This document shows positions 52,547 to 61,636 of a DNA stretch of 64,000 bases, piece after piece. The DNA is from Gammaproteobacteria bacterium (GTDB lineage: Bacteria; Pseudomonadota; Gammaproteobacteria; JAABTG01). The stretch lies in the NCBI GenBank assembly GCA_034522055.1, contig JAXHLS010000006.1:641643-705642 (forward strand), in the 5' to 3' direction. Position 1 is the stretch's first letter. Each line of letters begins with the position of its first letter. The position numbers and the translations under genes were made by a program. The notes under the pieces were generated by a model. That model saw only the letters and a program-made list of their open reading frames with translations, did no database searches and was not told the origin of the DNA.

Positions 52547-53268
52547 CCCACATGCTGGCCAGCGTGACCCATCCCGCGGAGGCCCTGCTGGCCCTGGCGG
52601 GCGGTGCGGACATTATCGACTGCAAGGACCCCGGCAACGGCGCCCTGGGGGCCCTGCCGGCCGCCACGGTGGAGGCCATCATCGCCGCGGTGGCGGGACG
52701 TGTGCCGGTGAGTGCCACGGTCGGGGATCTGCCGGGGCGGCCCGAACTCCTGGCCCCGGCCATCCGCTACATGGGGGCCACCGGCGTTGACCTGGTCAAG
52801 GTGGGGCTGTTCAAGACCCGGGGCATCGATTCCCTGTTGAACGCCCTCGCACCCTTGGCCCGGCGTCACGCCCTGGTGGCGGTGCTGTTCGCCGACTGCC
52901 GTCCCCAGCTCAAGGTGATCCCGACTCTGGCGCGGGCCGGCTTCGAAGGGGTGATGCTGGATACCGCGGACAAGGCGTCCGGGGGGCTGCTGGAAGCCTC
53001 CGGCATGGGCCTGCTGGAAGCCTTCGTGGCCGCGGCCCGGGAGGCAGAGCTGCGCTGTGGTCTGGCGGGCGGCATCGGCGCCGGCGCCATTGCGGGGCTG
53101 TTGCCCCTGGGGGTGGACTACCTGGGCTTCCGCGGCGCCCTGTGCGAAGAGGGGCGCACCACCCGTCTCTCCGCCGCCGCCGTGAAGCGGGTGCGCAGTC
53201 GCATCCCGCGGTGGGTGGCGCCATCGTCCATGACGCCGCCCGCGGAGCCCGCGCCCATCCGTCCATGA
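52543..53268 (+). CDS. mfnB: (5-formylfuran-3-yl)methyl phosphate synthase (MfnB)
   Basis: Makes the furan ring of methanofuran-type cofactors from two glyceraldehyde 3-phosphates. 241-residue TIM barrel with family stretches MLASVTHPAEALLALAGGADIIDCKDP (Lys/Asp active site), GATGVDLVKVGLF, GVMLDTADKASGGLL and LRCGLAGGIGAGAI. Methylotrophs need it for methylofuran, the carrier bound to Fhc, and it lies directly behind fhcBA. The last 20 residues are a proline-rich tail of low conservation. Start overlaps the DUF447 stop; its stop overlaps the next gene. Confidence 0.88.
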   Translation: MTHMLASVTHPAEALLALAGGADIIDCKDPGNGALGALPAATVEAIIAAVAGRVPVSATVGDLPGRPELLAPAIRYMGATGVDLVKVGLFKTRGIDSLLNALAPLARRHALVAVLFADCRPQLKVIPTLARAGFEGVMLDTADKASGGLLEASGMGLLEAFVAAAREAELRCGLAGGIGAGAIAGLLPLGVDYLGFRGALCEEGRTTRLSAAAVKRVRSRIPRWVAPSSMTPPAEPAPIRP

Positions 53269-53627
53269 GCGCCCCCCTGCTGTGCCCGGAGATCCTGCGC
53301 CAGCGCCTGATCATCGAGGGGCTGTACCGTATACCTCCCCCCGACCCCGCTTTCATCCGCGCCTTCCTGCTGGACCTCGGTGCGGCCCTGGGCATGCATC
53401 CCTTGTGCGACGTACTGGTGTTCTCTCCCGACGAGGTGAGCGAACTCCACCACGGCATCGCCGGATTTCTGCCCTGGGCGGAGTCGGGCTGCTCCCTCTA
53501 CACCTGGTCCGAGCGGCGTTTCTTCGTGGTGGAGGTCTTCTCCTGCAAGGCCTTCGATGCCGATGCCTGCCGTGATTACGCGGCTGGACGCTTCGCCACC
53601 GACACCATAGAGATGCGGTTGGTCTGA
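53265..53627 (+). CDS. SpeD-like (S-adenosylmethionine decarboxylase fold) protein
   Basis: 120-residue protein with weak but recognisable similarity to the SpeD fold: LIIEGLYRIPPPDPAFIRAFLLDLGAALGMH at the front, then GFLPWAESGCSLYTWSERRFFVVEVFSCKAFD, comparable to the ES-x-H-T/W-E and D-x-F-x-C segments of AdoMetDC. The serine that would form the pyruvoyl group may be that of ESGCS. Polyamine synthesis genes are absent, so a decarboxylation in cofactor synthesis (for instance tyramine-like units) is a guess. ATGA overlap with mfnB makes it the last gene of the fhcBA operon. Confidence 0.65.
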   Translation: MSAPLLCPEILRQRLIIEGLYRIPPPDPAFIRAFLLDLGAALGMHPLCDVLVFSPDEVSELHHGIAGFLPWAESGCSLYTWSERRFFVVEVFSCKAFDADACRDYAAGRFATDTIEMRLV

Positions 53628-53636
53628 AGAAAGCTC

Positions 53637-53740
53637 GTCAGCAGAATTCGTGGATGTAAAGAGAAGAATTTCCTCTCGCCAAGCCGCCAAGAACACCAAG
53701 TTAGGGATCATCCCTGGTACTGGATGCCGTACTCCATGGC
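53637..53740. repeat. Interspersed repeat, partial copy
   Basis: GTCAGCAGAATTCGTG, then CTCTCGCCAAGCCGCCAAGA and ATCCCTGGTAC match the left part of the element at 25497-25600 with scattered changes. The right inverted end is not present here. Confidence 0.7.
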
Positions 53741-53842
53741 ACCTCTTCTCGGCCACTCCATTGAGCCGGCGCAAAAAGAACACGGGCCGCCGAACGGGTG
53801 ATTTATACTGCCTGTAGGCCAACATCCGCGACGACGGCGACC

Positions 53843-55198
53843 ATGAAGAAGAACGCGAAACGAATCCTGCCGCTCTTGGTGGTGGTGGCCGTGGCGGGCG
53901 CTGCGGGGGCGGTCTGGTACGGCCTCTCGAAACAGGACGCCGAATCATCGCTGCAGGGCTCGGCGAAGCAGCCCAAGCCGTTGCAGGTGGAAGTCCAGCC
54001 GGTGCGACGGGGCGAGATCGTCCAGCGGTTGAAGCTCAGTGGCGAAGTGGTGGCCACCGACTCGGTGGTGATTGCCGCGACCAAGGAAGGGCCGATCGAA
54101 TATTGTCCCTGGCGGGAAGGCGACAGCGTAAGCGGCGGCGAGAAACTCGTCGAGATCGACCGCGAGGTCCATCGCGCCGAAGTCCAGACGGCAGAGGCGA
54201 CCCTGGCGGTCGCCCGCGCGCGGCTGGCCGACCTGAAGGCCGGCACCCGGCCCGAGGAGATAGACAAGGCCGAAGCCAACGTCCGGCGGTGGGAGGCGAC
54301 GCTCGCCGAGGCGCGCAGGAGCCACGCGCGTCAGCAGCGACTGATCGCCGACGACTCCACCTCTCAGCAGAGCGTCGACCAGGCCCGCGAGCAAATGGAA
54401 GTCGCCGAGGCCGAGTTCGCCGCCGCCCGGGGGGAACTTCGCATGCTCGAGGCCGGGCCCACCGCGACCGAGATCGCCGTGCAGGAGGCGTCCGTGACAG
54501 AGGCCGCCGCTCGCCTGGCCCTGGCAAAGGCGCACCTGTCGGAATGTATCGTCAGGGCACCATTCGCTGGCGTGATTACCGCCGTCCATGCACGACCCGG
54601 CGACCTGGCGACCCCACGAGCCCCCCTATTGGAAATGTATGACCGGGACTCGCTGGTCATCCGCTTCGCCGTGGCCGAGGCGCAGGCCGCCGCCGTCCGG
54701 CCGGGCCTTCGGCTCGACGTGTCGCTCGACGCCCTGAGTGGCCGGTCATTCGACGCCGAGATCACGCGCGTCTATCCCCAACTGGACGCGGCCATGCGCA
54801 CGCGCACCGTCGAGGCCAAGCTGACCGAACCGGCCGAGATCGTTCCCCACATGTTCGCCCGGCTGAAGCTCGAGCTGAGACGCGCCGCTGAGGCCCTGCT
54901 CGTGCCCGCCGCAGCCGTCCTGACCGCGCCGACGGGCGAGCGATATGTCTTCGTGGTCAACCAGGGCAAGGCGCACCGGCAGGTGGTGGACGTCGGTATT
55001 GAGCAGGACAAGACGATCCAGGCCCTCAGCGGACTGGAACCGGGCCAGCGCGTGGTGGTGGCCGGTCAGGCGGCGCTGCGCCACGGCCAGGGCGTCCGCG
55101 TGCTCGGCGAGCAAACCCAGGGCGGTGGTGGTGGAGTCCCCGACGGCAACCGACAAGCGACCGATGGTCCGCGTCCGGATGCGGGGCATGACCAATGA
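53843..55198 (+). CDS. RND efflux periplasmic adaptor (HlyD/MFP family)
   Basis: 451-residue membrane-fusion protein. N-terminal anchor KRILPLLVVVAVAGAAGAVWYGL; lipoyl/barrel-sandwich halves around VVIAATKEGPIEYCPWREGDSVSGGEKLVEID and LSECIVRAPFAGVITAVHARPGDLATP; a long alpha-helical hairpin between (about 105-225, VQTAEATLAVARARLADLK...). ATG 53843 chosen because the anchor starts there. It connects the inner-membrane RND pump encoded next (ATGA overlap) to an outer-membrane channel not found in the window. Substrate unknown. The linker near the C-terminus is glycine-rich and may be disordered. Confidence 0.88.
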   Translation: MKKNAKRILPLLVVVAVAGAAGAVWYGLSKQDAESSLQGSAKQPKPLQVEVQPVRRGEIVQRLKLSGEVVATDSVVIAATKEGPIEYCPWREGDSVSGGEKLVEIDREVHRAEVQTAEATLAVARARLADLKAGTRPEEIDKAEANVRRWEATLAEARRSHARQQRLIADDSTSQQSVDQAREQMEVAEAEFAAARGELRMLEAGPTATEIAVQEASVTEAAARLALAKAHLSECIVRAPFAGVITAVHARPGDLATPRAPLLEMYDRDSLVIRFAVAEAQAAAVRPGLRLDVSLDALSGRSFDAEITRVYPQLDAAMRTRTVEAKLTEPAEIVPHMFARLKLELRRAAEALLVPAAAVLTAPTGERYVFVVNQGKAHRQVVDVGIEQDKTIQALSGLEPGQRVVVAGQAALRHGQGVRVLGEQTQGGGGGVPDGNRQATDGPRPDAGHDQ

Positions 55199-58100
55199 AA
55201 ATCACGCAATACGCCGTCCATCGTCGTCTGGCCACCGGCGCCATCGCGCTGGCGGCGGTCGTGCTCGGGCTCTATGGCCTATGGCGACTGCCGGTGGATT
55301 ACCTGCCCGAGGTGACCTATCCGTTGGTCAAAGTCCAAATCCGCTGGCCCGGTGCGACGGCCGAGGAGATCGACAAGGACATCGCCGACCCGGTCGAACG
55401 ACTGATGGCCACGGTGGACTACCTCGATGACCTGGAATCCACCAGCCGCGAGGGCGTCTATGCGCTGGATGTGAACTTCGAATACGGGGCCGACGTGGAT
55501 GTGGCATTTCAGGACGTGCTGGCCGCGCTGACCCGCGCCGAGCAGGATCTGCCGGAGGACATCGAACCGCCGTATGTCTTCAAGGCAGACCCGTCACAAT
55601 TGCCGGTGATGCAACTGACCATCCGCTCGGACCGTTGGGGGCCGGTCGATCTGCGGGAATGGACCGACAACTGGTTGCAGGACCGCATCCTGGCCGTGCG
55701 TGGCGTGGCCGGCACGGAGATCGTGGGAGGACTGGAGCGAGAGATCCGCATCCTGCTCGACCCCTTGCTGATGGAGAAGCACGGGGTGCCGCTGCAGACG
55801 GTCATGGACCGGCTGGCCCAGGAGAACGTGGACCAGACCGGCGGGCGCGTCACCGTCGGCCAGCGCGAGATCATCGCCCGCACCATGGGTGAGTTCGACG
55901 ACCTGGAGCAGATCCGCTCGGTTGTCATCGAGCGGCGCGGCGGCAATAAGCTCTACCTGAGGGATGTCGCCCGGGTCGTCGATTCCCACGAGGACGTGCG
56001 GGTCATCACGCGATTCAACGGCCATCCCGCCGTGAAGCTCTCGGTCCTCAAGGAAGCCGAGGCCAACACCGTCGTGGTCGCCCGCGCGGTCCAGGCCCAA
56101 CTGGACGAGCTGCGAGGGGCGCTTCCGGAGGGGATCGAACTCGGCTTCGTCGAGAACCAGGCCGAGTATGTGGACCGGGCGCTGGCGGGCGTCCGCGACG
56201 CGGCCATCGGGGCGTTCATCCTGCTGGTGGTCGTGGTCTACCTGTTTCTCGGCAGCATGCGCCAGGTACTCGTGATGGCCGCAGTCCTGCCGCTGACGCT
56301 GATCATCAACTTCGGCCTGATGAAGGTTGCCGGGTTCTCGCTGAACATCTTCTCCCTCGGCGGCCTGGTGGTCGCCATCGGCGTGGTGCTGGACAACTCC
56401 ATCGTCGTGGTCGAGAACATCAGCCGACTGCGGCACGAGCAGCCCGACGAGGCCCTCGACGAGCAGGCCGTGGTCGGCACGGCCGAGGTCGGTCCGGCCA
56501 TCGTCGCCGCCACCGTATCCTTCCTGGCCCTGTTTCTGCCATTCCTGCTGGTGTCTGGCCTGACCAGCCTGCTGTTCCGCGAACTGATCCTCGTCATCGC
56601 GGGCATCGTGATCGTCAGTCTCGTGGCGGCGATCACCATGACCCCGATGTTGACAACGCTCCTGTTCGGCAAGCAGGCTCGGCGCCGTCCGCCCACTCGC
56701 TTCGAGCGGTTCTTTGACCGGATGACCGCAGGATACGGCTGGCTGCTCCAACACGCCCTGCGGGCTCCCTGGGCCGTGGCCGGGGCGTTCGCCGCCATCC
56801 TGGGCGTGGCCGTCTGGATGGCGGGCAGCGTCGGGGGAGAGTTCTTTCCCCCCGTCGATGACGGGCGCATCATGGTCAAGGTTCGCATGCCCACGGGCAC
56901 CTCGGTTCAGGAAACCGACCGCGTTCTGCGGCAGATCGAACAACGCATCGCCGACGATCCGCTCATCGACAGTACCTTCGTGTTGGCCGGCGGTCAGGTC
57001 CGCGGGCTCACCACCTACGAGGTCGCCAACGAGGGCGAGGTCGATATCCAACTCATCCCCAAGGCGAGCCGGGATATCAGCACCACCGAATACGTTGCGC
57101 GGCTCCAGCCGGTGGTCGGTCGAGTCCCGGCCGCCGGCGGCCGGATCATGGCCCGCCAGATGCCCATCAAGGGCGTCAAGGGACTGCGCGCGGCCGACGT
57201 GATCGTCGAGGTGCGCGGCCACGATATGGACGTCCTCGACGATCTGGCCCAGCGCACCGCCGAGAAGATGGCAGGGCTGGGACCGTTCCGTAACATCTCC
57301 GTGTCAATGGATATCACCAAGCCCGAATACCAGGTGCGGGTGGACCGCGTCAAAGCCGCCGAGTTGGGAATCTCCGTGGCCGACGTCTCCGGTACGCTGC
57401 GTTCGCTGATCACCGGCGCGGTGGTCAGCCGCTACCGCGAGGCCGGCGAGTACTACGCTATGCGCGTGCTCGTGCCCGAGGCCGGTATCACCTCCCGCGC
57501 CGATGTCGCGAACCTCGTCATCTCCGGCAGCGGCGGCGACGCCATTCGTGTTCGTGACCTGGCCCATGTCCGTGAAGCGGTCGGGCCGGTGGAGATCGTC
57601 CGCCGAAACCAGGTCAAGCAAATCAAGGTGGAGGCCAGCACCGCCGGTGTCGATCTGGCCGCCGCCATGGCCGCGCTGCGCCCGGCACTCGGCAGCATCG
57701 AGCGCCCGGCGGGCTACGAGTTCGGCTTCAGCGGGCAGGCCGAGCTGATGGATGACATGGGCCAGGCCGTCATGGCCGTCGTCGCCTTCGCGGTGTTCTT
57801 CTCCTTCATCGTGCTGACGGTGCAGTTCAACAGCGTCCAGCTCCCGGCCCTGATCCTGGGCAGCGCGCCGTTCTGCCTCACCGGCCTGGTGTTCGGACTG
57901 TACCTCTCCGGCCTGGCCTTCGGGGCAACGGTCCTGATCGGCATCCTGGTGGTCATCGCGCTGACCGTCAACGACGGCGTGCTGCTGATGACCTTCGCCG
58001 AGCAGCTCCGCGCGCAACAGGGTTTGGCCGGCCGCGATGCCGTCTTGCAGGCGGCGAAGATTCGCCTGCGGCCCCGGTTGATGACCACGATCACCACCAT

Positions 58101-58248
58101 GGTCGGCTTCACCCCCTTGGCCCTGAACCTCGGAGAAGGCGCGGACATGCTCCAGCCGATGGCCATCGGCGCCATCGGTGGCCTGGCCACCGAGGCCGTT
58201 GTCGCACTGTTCTTCATGCCGGCCCTCTACGCGCTGGTGACACGGTGA
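55195..58248 (+). CDS. RND-family efflux transporter (HAE1/AcrB-like permease)
   Basis: 1017-residue proton-driven inner-membrane pump with the twofold RND layout: TM1 at about 12-32, large periplasmic loop, TM2-6 from about 335, a second loop and TM8-12 at the end. The TM4 motif GVVLDNSIVVVENISRLRHE carries the proton-relay Asp; the TM10 region has VVIALTVNDGVLLMTF. Typical motifs LRFDVNFEYG-like DVNFEYGADVDVAFQDV and PGATAEEIDKDIADPVE confirm the family. Probably exports hydrophobic drugs or toxic metabolites; metal-type (CzcA) motifs are absent. Forms an operon with the adaptor; no TolC-like gene is nearby. Confidence 0.9.
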   Translation: MKITQYAVHRRLATGAIALAAVVLGLYGLWRLPVDYLPEVTYPLVKVQIRWPGATAEEIDKDIADPVERLMATVDYLDDLESTSREGVYALDVNFEYGADVDVAFQDVLAALTRAEQDLPEDIEPPYVFKADPSQLPVMQLTIRSDRWGPVDLREWTDNWLQDRILAVRGVAGTEIVGGLEREIRILLDPLLMEKHGVPLQTVMDRLAQENVDQTGGRVTVGQREIIARTMGEFDDLEQIRSVVIERRGGNKLYLRDVARVVDSHEDVRVITRFNGHPAVKLSVLKEAEANTVVVARAVQAQLDELRGALPEGIELGFVENQAEYVDRALAGVRDAAIGAFILLVVVVYLFLGSMRQVLVMAAVLPLTLIINFGLMKVAGFSLNIFSLGGLVVAIGVVLDNSIVVVENISRLRHEQPDEALDEQAVVGTAEVGPAIVAATVSFLALFLPFLLVSGLTSLLFRELILVIAGIVIVSLVAAITMTPMLTTLLFGKQARRRPPTRFERFFDRMTAGYGWLLQHALRAPWAVAGAFAAILGVAVWMAGSVGGEFFPPVDDGRIMVKVRMPTGTSVQETDRVLRQIEQRIADDPLIDSTFVLAGGQVRGLTTYEVANEGEVDIQLIPKASRDISTTEYVARLQPVVGRVPAAGGRIMARQMPIKGVKGLRAADVIVEVRGHDMDVLDDLAQRTAEKMAGLGPFRNISVSMDITKPEYQVRVDRVKAAELGISVADVSGTLRSLITGAVVSRYREAGEYYAMRVLVPEAGITSRADVANLVISGSGGDAIRVRDLAHVREAVGPVEIVRRNQVKQIKVEASTAGVDLAAAMAALRPALGSIERPAGYEFGFSGQAELMDDMGQAVMAVVAFAVFFSFIVLTVQFNSVQLPALILGSAPFCLTGLVFGLYLSGLAFGATVLIGILVVIALTVNDGVLLMTFAEQLRAQQGLAGRDAVLQAAKIRLRPRLMTTITTMVGFTPLALNLGEGADMLQPMAIGAIGGLATEAVVALFFMPALYALVTR

Positions 58249-58330
58249 GCTTTTAGCGCCTTCTTGCCATATCGCGCATAAATTATTGAGCCCGCCTCAC
58301 CCAAGGCGGTGCGCCCCTGATACGGCGTCT

Positions 58331-58560
58331 CTGTAGGTCGGGCTTCAGCCCGACAGCCTGTGGGTGGTTCCGGCCCAACCTGTGGTATGCGCGGCGGGGT
58401 TTGGATGTCGGGATGAATCCCGACCTACATCCGAGCCCCGGGAACGAGCGGTGGTGGTGTATCTGGCCGGGATGTCGGGATGAATCCCGACCTACATTCG
58501 TGCCGCAGGAAGATGCGGTGTCTTGTCTTTGTAGGTCGGGCTTCAGCCCGACAGGCGGGG
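58331..58560. repeat. Second cluster of GTAGGTCGGG palindromic repeats
   Basis: Four units of the same two palindrome types as at 48637-48985: TGTAGGTCGGGCTTCAGCCC at 58331 and 58538, and GTCGGGATGAATCCCGACCT at 58406 and 58471. The interval 58249-58804 contains no gene; the remainder is another interspersed repeat. Confidence 0.85.
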
Positions 58561-58667
58561 CCTATAGTTGGGGTGAGCTTGCGAACCCCGACGAGTTGAT
58601 GAACTTGCACCGCACTGTCAACCATCGGCCTCCCCATCGCGTCTTCCGTCATCCCCCCCCATCCCTT

Positions 58668-58798
58668 GTTCTTGGCGAGAGCCTATGGTTCGTTGCGGAA
58701 AAACCAACCCGAAGGTGTGCCGCGCCGCCACCCTTTGTCTATGCAGATCATAGAGTTGGCGCTCGTCGCGAGCGAGACATTCACCCACGGATCCGCGG
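58668..58798. repeat. Interspersed repeat, right-end copy
   Basis: TTCTTGGCGAGAGCC, GGTTCGTTG, then TTGGCGCTCGTCGCGAGCGA and CATTCACCCACGG correspond in order to 25702-25790 with about a quarter of positions changed. Confidence 0.6.
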
Positions 58799-58804
58799 CC
58801 GAGC

Positions 58805-60121
58805 CTAAAGGGTGAAGGTCATGCCGTTCACGAGGGCGCCCGGCAGCAGGTGACTGTGGCTGGAGCGCCCGCCGTAGGTGCCGGCGTCCAGCAGCAGTTC
58901 GCGCTCCCGGGTGAGCCCCTCCAGCCGCGGCCCCAGGAGGTCGAACAGGGTGTCGTCGAAACGCATGACGTTGAGGGGCGCCTGGCTCCGCCCGTCCTCC
59001 ACCCAGAAGCAGGCGAAGCGGGTCATGCCCGTGACCCGCGCCCGACTGCGGTCCGAGAAATTGAGATACCACAGGTCATTGAGATAGAGACCGGTGCCCA
59101 AGGTAGCCAGCACGTCGGCCGCTGGCAGCTCGCCCGCCGCCATGTCCAGGGAGCCGGGAAACTCCGCGGCGGCGTTGACGGGCAGGCCGTATTCCATGGC
59201 GCTGCGCGGTCCCACCAGGCTCTCGCCGTACCGGCCGCCGTCGATGAGGGGTACCCGGGGTGGGATGGCGAAGCCCTCGGGGGAGAAGGGCGGTTCGAGG
59301 CCCCGCCCGTTGTGCTCCGCCAGGTGGACCGTGGAGGCGAAACGGGCCCCTGCCGCGCTCATGGGCAGCAGGGGGCTCTGGCCCGTGCGCTGGCTCTTAA
59401 GGCCGAAGCCGCCCCAGGCCATCATGGACAACAGCTCCCGCATCGCCCGGGGCGCCAGATAGGCGCGGTAGCGCCCGGGCTCGATGGTGCGGGGCGGGCC
59501 CGCCATGAGCCCGAGTTCCCGGCGCGCGGTGGCCATGCGCGCCTCCAGCATCGCCGGGTTCCACTCCAGCCCGGCATAGTTGGCCTTCACGGCCTTGTCG
59601 GCCGTGTGGTGGCAGCTCCAGTCGAGGTTGAAGCTGGCCCGGGTGTGCCAGTTGCGCTGGCCCAGGGAGCTGGCGAAGCCGCTGTGGAGGGTGCCGGCGG
59701 CCCAGATTCCCGCCAGGTCCAGGCCCGCCGCGGCGCCGCGGATGGCCTCCAGGGCTTCCCCCCGCGGTGGCAGGGCCGCGGCCACCTCATGGTCCCCCGA
59801 GGGGCCGCCGGTGGCGTAGTGGATATAAGGGTCTTCCGGCAGATGGTGGCGCTGGTGGCGCAGTTCGGCCAGCAGCCCCATCAGCAGGGGCTGGTCCTGG
59901 GCGGCATCGCCGGACAGCTCCACGCGCCCGCCGGCGTGGCGCGCGCCTTCTATCAGGTCGATCTCGAGGCTGCGACGGACGACGCTGCCCGCCTGGCGGA
60001 CTCGGGCCTGATTGAAGCGTACGAAATCCGACTCCTCGCCGTCGAAGGCCAGCAGCAGCACCTCCCCGTCCTCCAGGCCCGCCGTGAGGACATCACCCAG
60101 GTGATAGAAATAATCCTTCAT
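58805..60121 (-). CDS. tldE: TldE/PmbA-family metalloprotease subunit
   Basis: 438-residue partner of TldD in the heterodimeric TldD/TldE protease, which trims unfolded peptides and matures small peptide products; the E subunit lacks the catalytic metal site. Family stretches: FVRFNQARVRQAGSVVRRSLEIDLI near the front, WNPAMLEARMATARRELGL, and at the end SDRSRARVTGMTRFACFWVEDGRSQAPLNVMRFDDTLFDLLG. It follows tldD with a one-base stop-start overlap (TGATG). No ribosomal peptide precursor gene is visible. The 5' end at 60121 is well supported by the coupling. Confidence 0.85.
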   Translation of the reverse strand: MKDYFYHLGDVLTAGLEDGEVLLLAFDGEESDFVRFNQARVRQAGSVVRRSLEIDLIEGARHAGGRVELSGDAAQDQPLLMGLLAELRHQRHHLPEDPYIHYATGGPSGDHEVAAALPPRGEALEAIRGAAAGLDLAGIWAAGTLHSGFASSLGQRNWHTRASFNLDWSCHHTADKAVKANYAGLEWNPAMLEARMATARRELGLMAGPPRTIEPGRYRAYLAPRAMRELLSMMAWGGFGLKSQRTGQSPLLPMSAAGARFASTVHLAEHNGRGLEPPFSPEGFAIPPRVPLIDGGRYGESLVGPRSAMEYGLPVNAAAEFPGSLDMAAGELPAADVLATLGTGLYLNDLWYLNFSDRSRARVTGMTRFACFWVEDGRSQAPLNVMRFDDTLFDLLGPRLEGLTRERELLLDAGTYGGRSSHSHLLPGALVNGMTFTL

Positions 60122-61560
60122 CAGCCAGCGCCTCCGAACACCTCGACGTCCCTGAACACACAGGGGGGCGAGGCATGGCCGACGTGGATCATCTGGTTGG
60201 GTTCTCCCTTGCCGCAGTTGTTTACGCCGTGCACCTCGAGGCCGCTGCCCACGGCGGCGAGGTTGCGCCAGAAGGTGGCGGAGATGCCGCGATAGTTGGG
60301 GTTGCGCACCACCCCGCCGAGGGCGCCGTCTTCTATGAGGCGACCGTACTCGCAGCCGAACTGGAACTTGTTGCGGCTGTCGTCGATGGACCAGGAGCGG
60401 TTGGTGTCCATCAGCACGCCCCGTTCCACCCCGGCCATGAGGTCGGCCAGGGCGCCATGGCCCGGCTCCACGTTGAGATTGGCCATGCGGTCGATGGGCG
60501 GCCGGTCCCAGGAGCAGGCACGGGCGTTGGCGGTGCCCGGCAGGCCGGCGCGGGCCTGGGATGTGGCGCCGCCGAGGGGGCGCTCGAGGATCCCCTCCCG
60601 GATGAGATGCACCCGCTCGGCAGGCAGGCCCTCGTCATCGAAGGCGTAGGCGGCGGACTCGCCGGCCACCGTGGGGTCGAAGGTGACGTTGAGCAGCGGC
60701 GAGCCGTAGCGGTAATGGCCGAACATGTCCGGGGTGACGAAGCTGGTGCCCGCGTAGTTGCGCTCGTCACCGAGGATGCGGTCCAGCTCCAGGGGATGGC
60801 CGATGCTCTCGTGGATCTGCAGGGTCATCTGGCTCGGCATGAGCAGGATGTCGGTGGGCCCGGAGGGGCACTCGGGGGCCGCCAGCAGCGCCAGGGCCTC
60901 CTCCGCCACCCGCGGGGCGGCGGCGGGGAAATCCAGCAGTTCCAGTTGCTCCAGGCCGCCCTGGCGGGAGCCCCGGGCGCCGCCGCCGGTGCGCACCTGG
61001 GTCAGGGCGCCGGCATGGGCTACCGCCCGCAGACCCGGGTCGATGAAATGGAAGCGCTGCAGAATATGGGCACCGTCGCCGCTCACCAGCAGGGTGCTCA
61101 CCTGGCGGCCCACCAGCCAGGCCAGCCAGTCGACGATGCGTTCATCGACCTTGAGGGCGCGGCTGGCGTCCTGGAGCAGGGCGATCCGCGCGTCCTGGGA
61201 GAGGTCGTCCCAGGGCCGCGCCACGGTCGTCTCGTAGCGCCCCCGGTGGGCGCTGCGGGCCTGCTCCGCCGGCGCCACCAGGCCGTGGCCGGCGGTGAGA
61301 TCCGCCCATGTCCGGGCATCGGCCGCCGCCGCCGCGAGCCCCGCCGGGCTCAAGTCACTGGTGGCGGCGTAACCCGTGCCACCGGATCGGGTCAGGGTGA
61401 CGAAGGCCCCCGTGGTGACGGCGGTGGAGGGCGGCAGCACCACGTCCTGGCGCACCGCCAGGGCGCTGCGGCGTTCCGCCACCAGGCGCAGGGACCAGTA
61501 GTCGGCGGCGGGCGCCAGGTTGGCAAAGCGCCGGGCGCTCTCTTCGAGCAGGGCTTCCAT
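60121..61560 (-). CDS. tldD: TldD-family metalloprotease
   Basis: 479-residue catalytic subunit with the metal-binding HESIGHPLELDR (H-E-x3-H), and a third ligand region near GVERGVLMDTNRSWSIDDSRNKFQFGCEYGRL. The N-terminal region (MEALLEESARRFANLAPAADYWSLRLV) fits the family. Cytoplasmic protease with TldE. Pairs of this subtype sometimes accompany peptide-modification systems; here the surroundings (RND pump, betaine-type transporter) do not point to one. It is first in a two-gene operon. Confidence 0.87.
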   Translation of the reverse strand: MEALLEESARRFANLAPAADYWSLRLVAERRSALAVRQDVVLPPSTAVTTGAFVTLTRSGGTGYAATSDLSPAGLAAAAADARTWADLTAGHGLVAPAEQARSAHRGRYETTVARPWDDLSQDARIALLQDASRALKVDERIVDWLAWLVGRQVSTLLVSGDGAHILQRFHFIDPGLRAVAHAGALTQVRTGGGARGSRQGGLEQLELLDFPAAAPRVAEEALALLAAPECPSGPTDILLMPSQMTLQIHESIGHPLELDRILGDERNYAGTSFVTPDMFGHYRYGSPLLNVTFDPTVAGESAAYAFDDEGLPAERVHLIREGILERPLGGATSQARAGLPGTANARACSWDRPPIDRMANLNVEPGHGALADLMAGVERGVLMDTNRSWSIDDSRNKFQFGCEYGRLIEDGALGGVVRNPNYRGISATFWRNLAAVGSGLEVHGVNNCGKGEPNQMIHVGHASPPCVFRDVEVFGGAG

Positions 61561-61636
61561 GGATGGTCGTCGTCTCGGGGTGAGGGTATGGGGTAACGAT
61601 AGGGATTCGACGCCGCGTGAGGTGGAAGGTTTCCCC

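Noticed and set aside
58850..61596. Plus-strand open frames opposite tldE and tldD
   Set aside because: Shadows of genes with clear TldE/TldD motifs, including HESIGH on the minus strand.
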